Under the pieces are notes generated by a model. That model had not been told where the DNA came from, did not search any database, and saw only the letters and a list, made by a program, of their open reading frames with translations. Source: Bacteroidaceae bacterium (GTDB taxonomy: Bacteria > Bacteroidota > Bacteroidia > Bacteroidales > Barnesiellaceae_A). From it: a DNA stretch of 64,000 nt. Both the position numbers and the translations under genes were made by a program. Shown piece by piece: positions 44,191 through 51,638 of this stretch. Numbering within the stretch: position 1 is the stretch's first letter; each line of letters begins with the position of its first letter. The stretch spans positions 256,823 to 320,822 of the forward strand of contig JAFUOV010000009.1 of NCBI GenBank assembly GCA_017481745.1. The letters run 5' to 3'.

Positions 44191-45849
44191 ATGATACAAA
44201 GAATACTTTATACAATTATACTTGCTGTGTTTATGACATTGACTGCACAAGCACAGTTTATAGTTAAGACTGCCGACAATATGATTACTCATGTTGATGG
44301 TAATGCAGCGTTTACAGCCACTGAAGATGGAAGTTGGAAAATTGCCGACATTGATATCAGTAATATTATCTCAATTAAACGTGCCATGCTGCCCGTAGAG
44401 CTCAATCAGCAAGCTATGGCACAGTACTATGAGGGTATAAAGAGTACAAGTTTTGATGGTAGTGCCAACTATTACTTCTGCTTGTCGGATGTGCCAACTT
44501 CGTACGACGAAACAGGTCAGTTGATGCCTGTTGAGCCCGGTATGTTGATGTGTTTTGATATTTATGCCGACAACACCGAGTCGACCGATAACATAATTAT
44601 GCCCGAGGGTACTTACATCCTCAATCAGGAGTTTATTGCCGGTACAGCCGGTGTAGACTATACCTTTGCTCGTGTTGTAACTGCAACCGGCGATATTGAG
44701 TATAAAATACTGCAAGGTGGCACAATAGAAGTAAAACATGTTGAAGGTGGATATAGTATCACCGGTAAGTTTACAACGACCGAAGGCGAGAACATTGAAG
44801 TCTTTTATAACGGCGAAATTGTTTTCGATAATCAAAGCGAAAGCGCCGAAGATACGCTCATTAAAGAAGATATTGTAAATACAACCTTCAAAGAGTGTGC
44901 CATAACAGCACATGGCGGTGATGCCGATTATCATCGTTTCTCATTGCAACTCTTTGATGGCGATTGCACCGAAGATGGCGTAATAACCTCGGGTGTTGTT
45001 CTCAATATAGACCTCTTTACAACTGCTCCTGAAAACGATGAGATTGTTATTCCCGATGGAGTATATCGTGCATCTGCCGATTACCAAGATGTAGTAGAGT
45101 TTGAGCCCTACACATTTATGGCAGGCGATTGTTATACACTTATGGGTTATCCCTTGCAAGTGGGTACTTACGTGCAAGATTTGCGCAACATAGAGGAAGA
45201 TGGGTTTATTCGCTATGGATATGTAAATGGCGGAACAATAGAGTTTAAACGTGAAGGTGAGAAATATTCGCTTGTTGTCGATGTAACTATGCGCAATGGC
45301 GTGAAAATGACCGGTACATATCCGATGGGTAATGTAACAATATTTGACGAGCGCCCCGAGGTTCCCGAGGGCGATTGGATAAGCACTCTTAAGGAAGATA
45401 AAGAATTTACATTCTCTGATGATATTTATGCTTATGCGCACATGTATGCTAACTATCCTGCCGCAGGCTACAATGAGTTTGAAATAATCGTGAACGATCA
45501 CAATTCAGACGAATCATTTATGCTTGACATCATTGTACCCGAGGGTGTTACATCACCTGCCGGAAAATATACCTTGGGCAGTCTCGACAACTTGCAACCT
45601 TACACATTTATTCCAGGATATTACAACTATGCCGTTATGTTGGGTACTTGGTGCTGGATACAATATGTCGACGGTGTAAATGATCCTGTCGGTCAAGCTC
45701 CTGCAACCGAAGGTGATGTAGAGATAAAAGAAAATGCCGACGGTACATTTACTATTATATATACGCTTAAAGATGATGCCGATCCGAAACATACTGTTAC
45801 TGCAACCTGGACCGGCGAGATACTTGATCCGAGAGGCTCATGGAAATAG
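44191..45849 (+). CDS. Secreted protein with three tandem beta-rich repeats, unknown function
   Basis: The 552-residue protein has a signal peptide (about 1-22, AQAQ). A short segment resembles the middle of its upstream neighbour (FIVKTADNMITHVDG...ISNIISIKR). Three diverged repeats of about 135-150 residues follow (about 75-225, 230-390, 395-550). Each carries V/IPEGxY, YTFxxG, GGTIEx/GDVEIK, then a strand pattern ending in a gly-rich turn with N.EI or TGEI. The pattern suggests repeated lipocalin-like beta sandwiches. There is no C-terminal sorting signal. I do not recognise a named family. It is cotranscribed with the T9SS mini-protein. Confidence 0.75.
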   Translation: MIQRILYTIILAVFMTLTAQAQFIVKTADNMITHVDGNAAFTATEDGSWKIADIDISNIISIKRAMLPVELNQQAMAQYYEGIKSTSFDGSANYYFCLSDVPTSYDETGQLMPVEPGMLMCFDIYADNTESTDNIIMPEGTYILNQEFIAGTAGVDYTFARVVTATGDIEYKILQGGTIEVKHVEGGYSITGKFTTTEGENIEVFYNGEIVFDNQSESAEDTLIKEDIVNTTFKECAITAHGGDADYHRFSLQLFDGDCTEDGVITSGVVLNIDLFTTAPENDEIVIPDGVYRASADYQDVVEFEPYTFMAGDCYTLMGYPLQVGTYVQDLRNIEEDGFIRYGYVNGGTIEFKREGEKYSLVVDVTMRNGVKMTGTYPMGNVTIFDERPEVPEGDWISTLKEDKEFTFSDDIYAYAHMYANYPAAGYNEFEIIVNDHNSDESFMLDIIVPEGVTSPAGKYTLGSLDNLQPYTFIPGYYNYAVMLGTWCWIQYVDGVNDPVGQAPATEGDVEIKENADGTFTIIYTLKDDADPKHTVTATWTGEILDPRGSWK

Positions 45850-45870
45850 GATGATAAAATAAATCTACCG

Positions 45871-45907
45871 AGAGCGATGCCTGCATAATAGGTGTCGCTC
45901 TTTTTTA
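45871..45907 (+). terminator. Rho-independent terminator after the triple-repeat gene
   Basis: A 12-base stem (45871-45882 with 45890-45901, two wobble pairs) is followed by TTTTTTATT. Confidence 0.88.
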
Positions 45908-45915
45908 TTAATGTT

Positions 45916-45946
45916 TTTGATGATTGCGATTGAATTATTATATTTG
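45916..45946 (+). promoter_or_regulatory. Promoter of the GH18 lipoprotein gene
   Basis: TTTG (45916-45919), 19 bases, TATATTTG (45939-45946). It lies directly behind the previous terminator and 35 bases before the ATG. Confidence 0.78.
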
Positions 45947-45981
45947 CATTAATCATTAACTTTAGTACATATTTCTATACC

Positions 45982-47253
45982 ATGAAAATAGAATTTACTC
46001 GCTATACTACGATGTGTATTACAATCGTGAGCTTGTGTCTAATGTCTTGTTGCAAACTGCCTGATGACCCACAACCCGACGAAAATGTGTTGAGTGTAAC
46101 GCCTATGTCGTCGCTCTACTTCATCGCCGACAACAATGTTGCCGATACCCTCGATGTGTCGACCGATGCCGATAGTTGGCACTACGATACTCCCGATTGG
46201 GTTATTGCCGAGAAGTGCGAGAACAGGCTGATAGTTAACGTTGCCGATAATAGTGGTGATATGCGACAAGGTGTGATTGCCATCACTGCAGGCAACGCGC
46301 CTAAGGTAGAGATAGCTGTGTGTCAGAAGGCACATCGTAGCATCAAGCAGATAGTATACATTGAAGTTAACGACTGCAATCCGCTCAATATACTCGAGTA
46401 TAACCTTGCCGACGGCACGCCATTTTTCGATGCCGTAATACTTTTTGCAGCCAATATCAACTACGATGCAGCGAGTGATAGGGTATATCTGCATTGCAAT
46501 GCCAATGTGCAAGCGCTACTTGATGAGAGTGATACTTACTTGCAACCATTACGTGAACGTGGAATAAAAGTCTATTTAGGCATATTGGGGAACCACGATA
46601 CAGCAGGTGTTGCGCAACTATCGGATTGGGGTGCACAGCAGTGGGCACAAGAAGTTGCAGAGGTGTGTAGAGTATATAAACTGGATGGAGTTAACCTTGA
46701 TGACGAATACTCAAAAGCTCCCAATCTTGAAAATAAATGGTTTGCCAAACCTTCAGCAGCTGCCGGTGCACGATTGGCATACGAACTCAAGGCTGCTTTG
46801 GCGCAGAAATGTAGTTGGCACACTGAAGTTTCAATCTTTGAATATGGTGCGCTATACCGATTGCCGGGAGTTACCGTCGATGGTGTAAAGCACACTCAAA
46901 GCGAGTTTATTGATATGGTACTTGCCAACTATGGTTGCGAGGCATACCCATATGGCGACCTTACATTCTCGCATTGTAGTGGTGCATCTATCGAGCTGAA
47001 CAGCGGAATAAAACTATATAAGTCGACAGCTCAAAACGCCTTGAAACAGGGTTATGGCTGGTGTATGTGGTTTGCTTTTAATCCGTCGGGTTCATGTGGC
47101 TCAAGAAATAACAGAGAGCATGCCATGGAACAATTTAATATGGCAGCCGATGTGTTCTATAATACAGAGATGGCACAACCATCCAAAGTATATAACAAGG
47201 TAGGAGAGGGCGTTTTTGACCCACAGCCCTACGCTATTATGGAGCAAGAATAA
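45982..47253 (+). CDS. Lipoprotein GH18 glycosidase with N-terminal BACON-like domain (endo-beta-N-acetylglucosaminidase type)
   Basis: The 423-residue protein has a lipoprotein signal ending CLMSCC (lipid Cys at about 24 or 25). A BACON/Ig-like beta domain (about 38-117) precedes a TIM barrel. The barrel carries the GH18 active-site pattern LDGVNLDDE (about 235-243), which fits [LIVMFY]-[DN]-G-x-[DN]-x-[DN]-x-E with catalytic Glu last. Other strands (GIKVYLGILGNHD, GYGWCMWFAFNP) resemble EndoF/EndoH-type enzymes that cut the chitobiose core of N-glycans. Likely a surface or periplasmic enzyme on host or dietary glycoproteins. It is monocistronic with its own promoter and terminator. Confidence 0.85.
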   Translation: MKIEFTRYTTMCITIVSLCLMSCCKLPDDPQPDENVLSVTPMSSLYFIADNNVADTLDVSTDADSWHYDTPDWVIAEKCENRLIVNVADNSGDMRQGVIAITAGNAPKVEIAVCQKAHRSIKQIVYIEVNDCNPLNILEYNLADGTPFFDAVILFAANINYDAASDRVYLHCNANVQALLDESDTYLQPLRERGIKVYLGILGNHDTAGVAQLSDWGAQQWAQEVAEVCRVYKLDGVNLDDEYSKAPNLENKWFAKPSAAAGARLAYELKAALAQKCSWHTEVSIFEYGALYRLPGVTVDGVKHTQSEFIDMVLANYGCEAYPYGDLTFSHCSGASIELNSGIKLYKSTAQNALKQGYGWCMWFAFNPSGSCGSRNNREHAMEQFNMAADVFYNTEMAQPSKVYNKVGEGVFDPQPYAIMEQE

Positions 47254-47264
47254 GTAGTTAATAA

Positions 47265-47300
47265 AAATAGCGATGTGCCATAGTTGGTACATCGCTATTT
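47265..47300. terminator. Bidirectional terminator between GH18 and DUF2490 genes
   Basis: A 16-base stem (47265-47280 with 47285-47300, one mismatch) has a 4-base loop. It lies between convergent genes. Confidence 0.82.
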
Positions 47301-47314
47301 AGGTATGTGGTATA

Positions 47315-48016
47315 TTAAATAGTTACTTTGTAGGCTACACCTATATTTGTATTCCACTGACGTGGCGTTGTGAGCATGAGTTGCTCCTCGCGCACGAGAA
47401 ATTCAACTTTATTGTTTTTGTCGATAACGTATGTTACACCTAAATCATACCAGAGGCGCTCGCCACGACCGGCATTCATCTTATTGAGTATAAGGAAAAA
47501 TTCGCTACCGATGAAGGGTTGAAACTTTGAATTGGGGATATTGCCGACAAAACGGACACGAGTACGCAGTTTGTTTGTGGGAACTTCTGTACCTAAAACA
47601 TAAGTAGACTCGAAACGTTCTGCCCAAGTAAAGGTAATACCACCTCCATTCGCTGTTTTAAACAAAGGCGTTGCTCCACTAAATCCGGCATGATAACGTA
47701 ACAAGTGGCTGTATTGTCCCGGAGCCATGCGATAGTAAAGATAAAATCCCAAACCGTTAAATCGCAAGTGGCTCGACACGATAGGCACATCAAGGCTCAA
47801 GATACTCATAGCACGCTCAAGTTCGGTGTCGATAGTGAAAATACTTTGTTGTACTGTTGCTCTTACGACTTTCCAATCTTTTGTTAATGACAAGTCCCAC
47901 ATTGTACCGATGTGGTATTCGGGCGATAGTTGTTGCTCGGAACTTTCGGTGTCGGCAGCCTTGCTGCACAATACGGCAGTAACGAGCAGGAGTGTTGTTA
48001 AGATGCGTTTTTTCAT
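47315..48016 (-). CDS. DUF2490 family outer-membrane-type protein
   Basis: The 233-residue protein has a signal peptide (about 1-20, CSKAAD). Alternating amphipathic strands with many aromatic residues (FNGLGFYLYYRMAP, FQPFIGSEFFLILNK, VKVEF-like end, VAYKVTI) suggest a small beta-barrel. These fit the DUF2490 family, whose function is unknown. It is the last gene of the minus-strand operon, 20 bases after rlmH. Confidence 0.75.
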   Translation of the reverse strand: MKKRILTTLLLVTAVLCSKAADTESSEQQLSPEYHIGTMWDLSLTKDWKVVRATVQQSIFTIDTELERAMSILSLDVPIVSSHLRFNGLGFYLYYRMAPGQYSHLLRYHAGFSGATPLFKTANGGGITFTWAERFESTYVLGTEVPTNKLRTRVRFVGNIPNSKFQPFIGSEFFLILNKMNAGRGERLWYDLGVTYVIDKNNKVEFLVREEQLMLTTPRQWNTNIGVAYKVTI

Positions 48017-48036
48017 AGTAGTATGTGTGTTTAATA

Positions 48037-48510
48037 TTATTCGTGGTGATATGGTTCGTTATTGAGTATTGTCATGGCTCGATATAGCTGTTCGGTAAAG
48101 AACAATCGTACCATTTGGTGTGAGAAAGTCATCTTTGATAGTGATAACTTATCGTTGCAGCGCTCATATACATCTTGTGAAAATCCGTATGGACCGCCAA
48201 CAATAAACACCAGTCGTCGGGGTACACTTTGCATCTTTTGCTCGATGTAGCGGGCAAACTTTACCGAGGTAAACTCTTGTCCATGTTCATCAAGAAGCAC
48301 AACAAAGTCGCCCGGTTGCAGGGCATTGAGTATAGCAACGCCTTCGCGCTCTTTTTGCAGTTCGGTAGTGAGGTTGCGGGTGTTTTTCAATTCGGGTATA
48401 ACCTCCATCTCGAATGGCAAGTATTGCTTGATGCGAGCCGTATAATCGGCTATGCTATCAACCAAGTAGCTTTGCGCTGTTTTACCTACAACTATAAACT
48501 GAATTTTCAT
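48037..48510 (-). CDS. rlmH: 23S rRNA (pseudouridine1915-N3)-methyltransferase RlmH
   Basis: The 157-residue protein is full length for RlmH and has the knot motifs: MKIQFIVVGKT at the start, LLDEHGQEFTSVKFA, FIVGGPYGFS and LSLSKMTFSHQMVRLFFTEQLYRA with the C-terminal YHHE. It methylates pseudouridine 1915 of 23S rRNA on assembled ribosomes. It is 25 bases after the broken lipoprotein gene. Confidence 0.97.
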   Translation of the reverse strand: MKIQFIVVGKTAQSYLVDSIADYTARIKQYLPFEMEVIPELKNTRNLTTELQKEREGVAILNALQPGDFVVLLDEHGQEFTSVKFARYIEQKMQSVPRRLVFIVGGPYGFSQDVYERCNDKLSLSKMTFSHQMVRLFFTEQLYRAMTILNNEPYHHE

Positions 48511-48535
48511 CTTCTATCTGTATTGTATAAGCCGG

Positions 48536-49018
48536 TTATTTCTTTGAGAAGTATGCTACTATCGTATTGCTCTCGTCGTAAGGCACGTTTATAGTCATCT
48601 TGTTCTCAACAAGTTCGTTCACGTCTACTGTATTATTGGAAATGATAGGGAACAGCAACTTTGCCACACCGCTCGGCTCAACGCCCTCGGCAAGTATCAG
48701 TTCCGATAGTCCTATCATATTGTGGTTGGGGTAGGGTGTATACGTTCCGTCAGCCTGTATAGTATCGTTCTCTAATATTTGCAGTGTGCCGTCATTATGG
48801 AAGTCAATGCCCAACGAGCCATCGAGATTGGTATTCAGTATAATCGTATTGTTATTGCTCTTGGTATGGGTTTCATAGTTGTTCAATGTCCAGTATCCGG
48901 GCAGATATTGAAAATCGACCGTATATACCGGCTCTTATGGTGGAGTGTTCTCGCCACAAGCAACGGTCATAACTGTGATAAGCAAGATTAAAGCGATATA
49001 GTGAATAGCCATTCTCAT
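48536..49018 (-). pseudogene. Lipoprotein gene interrupted by an in-frame TAA
   Basis: Read from the ATG at 49018 the frame encodes a lipoprotein signal (MRMAIHYIALILLITVMTVAC, lipid Cys at residue 21). GENTPP follows and then a TAA at 48937-48935. The same frame continues without further stops through EPVYTVDFQYLPGYWTL to the TAA at 48536, about 132 codons of a small beta-rich protein (lipocalin-like pattern with GYWTLNNYE, TIILN, DGTLQIL, ADGTYTPYP). One substitution in codon 28 therefore separates signal from body. The gene is 12 bases after the ABC-F gene and 25 before rlmH, so it sits inside an operon. It may be a fresh pseudogene, a sequencing error, or read-through. Confidence 0.75.
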
Positions 49019-49030
49019 TTTTGCAAAATA

Positions 49031-50665
49031 TTACTTACGCTCCAATTCATTGAGGTTCTCGATACGTTTCTTCTCGAGGAAATCATATACTCCACCCAAG
49101 TGCTCACGCACACGACCTTCGCCAAATTCATAGACCTTCGAGACCAATCCGTCAAGAAAATCACGGTCGTGTGACACTACAATAAGTGTTCCATCAAAAG
49201 CTTGCAAGGCACTCTTGAGGATGTCCTTGGTCTTCATATCGAGGTGATTGGTGGGCTCGTCGAGTATGAGGAGATTGACAGGCTCGAGCAGCAGCTTAAT
49301 CATAGCCAATCGTGTGCGTTCACCACCCGACAGCACTTTTACTTTCTTGGTAGACTCCTCACCACCAAACATAAATGCGCCGAGCAAGTCACGTATTTGC
49401 AAGCGAACATCGCCTTTGGCAACATCGTCGATTGTTTGGAATACCGTTAAGTTTTCGTCAAGCAGCGATGCCTGATTTTGTGCAAAGTAGCCAATCATAA
49501 CATTGTGCCCGAGAGTAAGCGTTCCTTCGTGCTCAATTTCGTTCATTATACACTTGACAAGTGTCGATTTACCTTCACCATTTTTACCTACAAAAGCAAC
49601 TTTCTCGCCACGTTCAATGGTGAAGTTGGCATTTGAAAATACTCGTTTGTAGCCGTAGGCTTTGCCCACACCATCGGCAATAACAGGATAACTACCCGAG
49701 CGTGGTGCTGGTGGGAAACGCAAGCGCAGTGCCGATGTATCTTCTTCGTCGACTTCTATAATTTCGAGTTTCTCGAGCATCTTTACCCTCGATTGTACTT
49801 GCAAAGTCTTTGAGTAAGTGCCTTTGAAACGCTCGATAAACTCTTTTGTCTCGGCAATCATTTTTTGCTGATCGTTGTACGCCTTCATCTGCTGTTCGCG
49901 GCGTTCTTTGCGCAGCTCGAGGTATTGCGAATAGTTTACTTTATAGTCGTAAATACGTCCCATTGTTACCTCAATGGTGCGAGTTGTGATGTGATCGACA
50001 AATGCACGGTCGTGTGATATGACTATCACAGCCTGCCCGTTTGTTATCAAAAACTCTTCCAACCATTGTATCGACTCGATATCGAGGTGGTTGGTAGGCT
50101 CATCAAGCAACAATACATCGGGTTTTTTCAAGAGTAGCTTGGCAAGTTCTATGCGCATGCGCCAGCCACCACTGAACTCCTCTGTTGGACGACCGAAATC
50201 GCTACGCTCAAAACCCAAACCCAGCAATATCTTCTCTACATCCTCCTCATAGTGCGTGAGGTCTATTGCATAGAATTTTTCGCTCAAAGCCGACACTTGC
50301 TCAATGAGTGCGTAGTAGCTCTCACTCTCATAGTCGGTGCGCGATGCCAATTCTTCGTTCATTCGGTTGATTTCAGCCTCCATCTCAAAGAGGTGTGCAA
50401 AAGCTTGCGATGTCTCTTCAAACACCGTACGACTGTTCTCGGTCATCAAGTGCTGTGGCAGGTAGGCTATTACCGTATCTTTTGGTGCCGATACACTGCC
50501 TCGTGTGGGTTGTCGCACACCGGCAAGTATCTTGAGCAGTGTCGATTTTCCCGCGCCATTTTTGCCCATCAAGGCTATGCGGTCTTTCTCGTTGATGACA
50601 AAAGAAATATCTTGAAATAGGGTAGTTCCGCCAAATTCGACGGTAAGTCCATCTACTGAAATCAT
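49031..50665 (-). CDS. ABC-F family ATPase
   Basis: The 544-residue protein has two ABC domains with no membrane helices. Domain 1 has Walker A GKNGAGKST (about 34-42), signature EFSGGWRMR and LLLDEPTNHLD. Domain 2 has GKNGEGKST, VLSGGERTR and LILDEPTNHLD. The two are joined by a charged linker with KLRKERREQQ (the P-site interaction motif region). ABC-F proteins act on the ribosome, as translation factors (EttA, Uup, YbiT) or antibiotic protection proteins. With 544 residues and core-operon context, a housekeeping type is more likely than resistance. It is 25 bases after miaA. Confidence 0.93.
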   Translation of the reverse strand: MISVDGLTVEFGGTTLFQDISFVINEKDRIALMGKNGAGKSTLLKILAGVRQPTRGSVSAPKDTVIAYLPQHLMTENSRTVFEETSQAFAHLFEMEAEINRMNEELASRTDYESESYYALIEQVSALSEKFYAIDLTHYEEDVEKILLGLGFERSDFGRPTEEFSGGWRMRIELAKLLLKKPDVLLLDEPTNHLDIESIQWLEEFLITNGQAVIVISHDRAFVDHITTRTIEVTMGRIYDYKVNYSQYLELRKERREQQMKAYNDQQKMIAETKEFIERFKGTYSKTLQVQSRVKMLEKLEIIEVDEEDTSALRLRFPPAPRSGSYPVIADGVGKAYGYKRVFSNANFTIERGEKVAFVGKNGEGKSTLVKCIMNEIEHEGTLTLGHNVMIGYFAQNQASLLDENLTVFQTIDDVAKGDVRLQIRDLLGAFMFGGEESTKKVKVLSGGERTRLAMIKLLLEPVNLLILDEPTNHLDMKTKDILKSALQAFDGTLIVVSHDRDFLDGLVSKVYEFGEGRVREHLGGVYDFLEKKRIENLNELERK

Positions 50666-50690
50666 TAATCCTTAATCTTTTTTACTATTG

Positions 50691-51626
50691 TTATTTAATA
50701 CTATTTTGCTCTGCAGCCTCAATCCATTTGACAATGGTGTCTACCTTCTCGTCGGTAGGCAATGTTGCATCTATCCAACGGATGGTGTGTCCACGACGTT
50801 CCATACCGCGGAACCATGTCATTTGTCGTTTGGCAAATTGGTGAATGGCTATTTCGAGGCGCTCAACCATCTCGTCGTAGGTAGTGCGACCTATAATATA
50901 TTCGGTGAGGAATTTGTATTCCAATCCATAATAAATCAACGACCCCGGGTCGATACCAGTATCGAGTAGTGCCTTCACCTCTTCGACCATACCTTCTTTC
51001 AAGCGCTCATGCAGTCGGCGTGTAATCTTGGCACGACGTAGCTCTCGCTCAATGTCAACACCCACTATTAAGGTGTTTTGCAAAGGGCGAGGTTGTAGCA
51101 GTTCAGGCTCTTGGTGTGAGTAATACTCTGCAATCTCTATAGCGCGAATTGCACGTTTACAAGTGTCTATGTCAGTTGTATTATGTAGTGTTTTGTAACC
51201 ACGCAATATATTGGCAAGCTCGTCAAGAGTCTTATCCTCTAACGATTTTCTCAAAGCCTTGTTCTCGGGCACAGGTGGGAGTGCATAACCCTTGAGTACG
51301 GTTTCTACATACAATCCCGTACCACCACACAGCAAGGGTTGTTTGCCTCGAGCCTTCATGTCGGCATATACTGCATTGAAATCGCGGACATACTCAAAAA
51401 GATTGTACCTATATCCTGCAGGGCATATATCAATAAGGTGATAGGGGATGCTTACACCATCGACGGTATACTCGGCAAGATCCTTGCCTGTACCAATATC
51501 CATACCTTTATATAACTGCCGAGAATCGGCACTGATAATTTCAGTACCGATTCTCTTAGCCAAAGCAACGGCAAGTGTTGTCTTACCCGAAGCCGTAGGT
51601 CCTACGATTGCAATGAGGTCGAGCAT
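50691..51626 (-). CDS. miaA: tRNA dimethylallyltransferase MiaA
   Basis: The 311-residue protein has the MiaA order: P-loop VGPTASGKTTLAVALA (about 8-23), SADSRQLYKGMDIGTGK, YHLIDICPAGYRYNLFEY, GGTGLYVETVLKGY and a C-terminal zone with QFAKRQMTWFRG. It puts an isopentenyl group on A37 of tRNAs reading UNN codons. It lies 12 bases after the DPP-IV gene. Confidence 0.97.
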   Translation of the reverse strand: MLDLIAIVGPTASGKTTLAVALAKRIGTEIISADSRQLYKGMDIGTGKDLAEYTVDGVSIPYHLIDICPAGYRYNLFEYVRDFNAVYADMKARGKQPLLCGGTGLYVETVLKGYALPPVPENKALRKSLEDKTLDELANILRGYKTLHNTTDIDTCKRAIRAIEIAEYYSHQEPELLQPRPLQNTLIVGVDIERELRRAKITRRLHERLKEGMVEEVKALLDTGIDPGSLIYYGLEYKFLTEYIIGRTTYDEMVERLEIAIHQFAKRQMTWFRGMERRGHTIRWIDATLPTDEKVDTIVKWIEAAEQNSIK

Positions 51627-51638
51627 ATAATGCCGGGC

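Noticed and set aside
49031..50665. ABC-F gene as an antibiotic-resistance determinant
   Set aside because: It sits in a core operon with miaA and rlmH, has normal base composition and no mobile context, so a housekeeping role is more likely.
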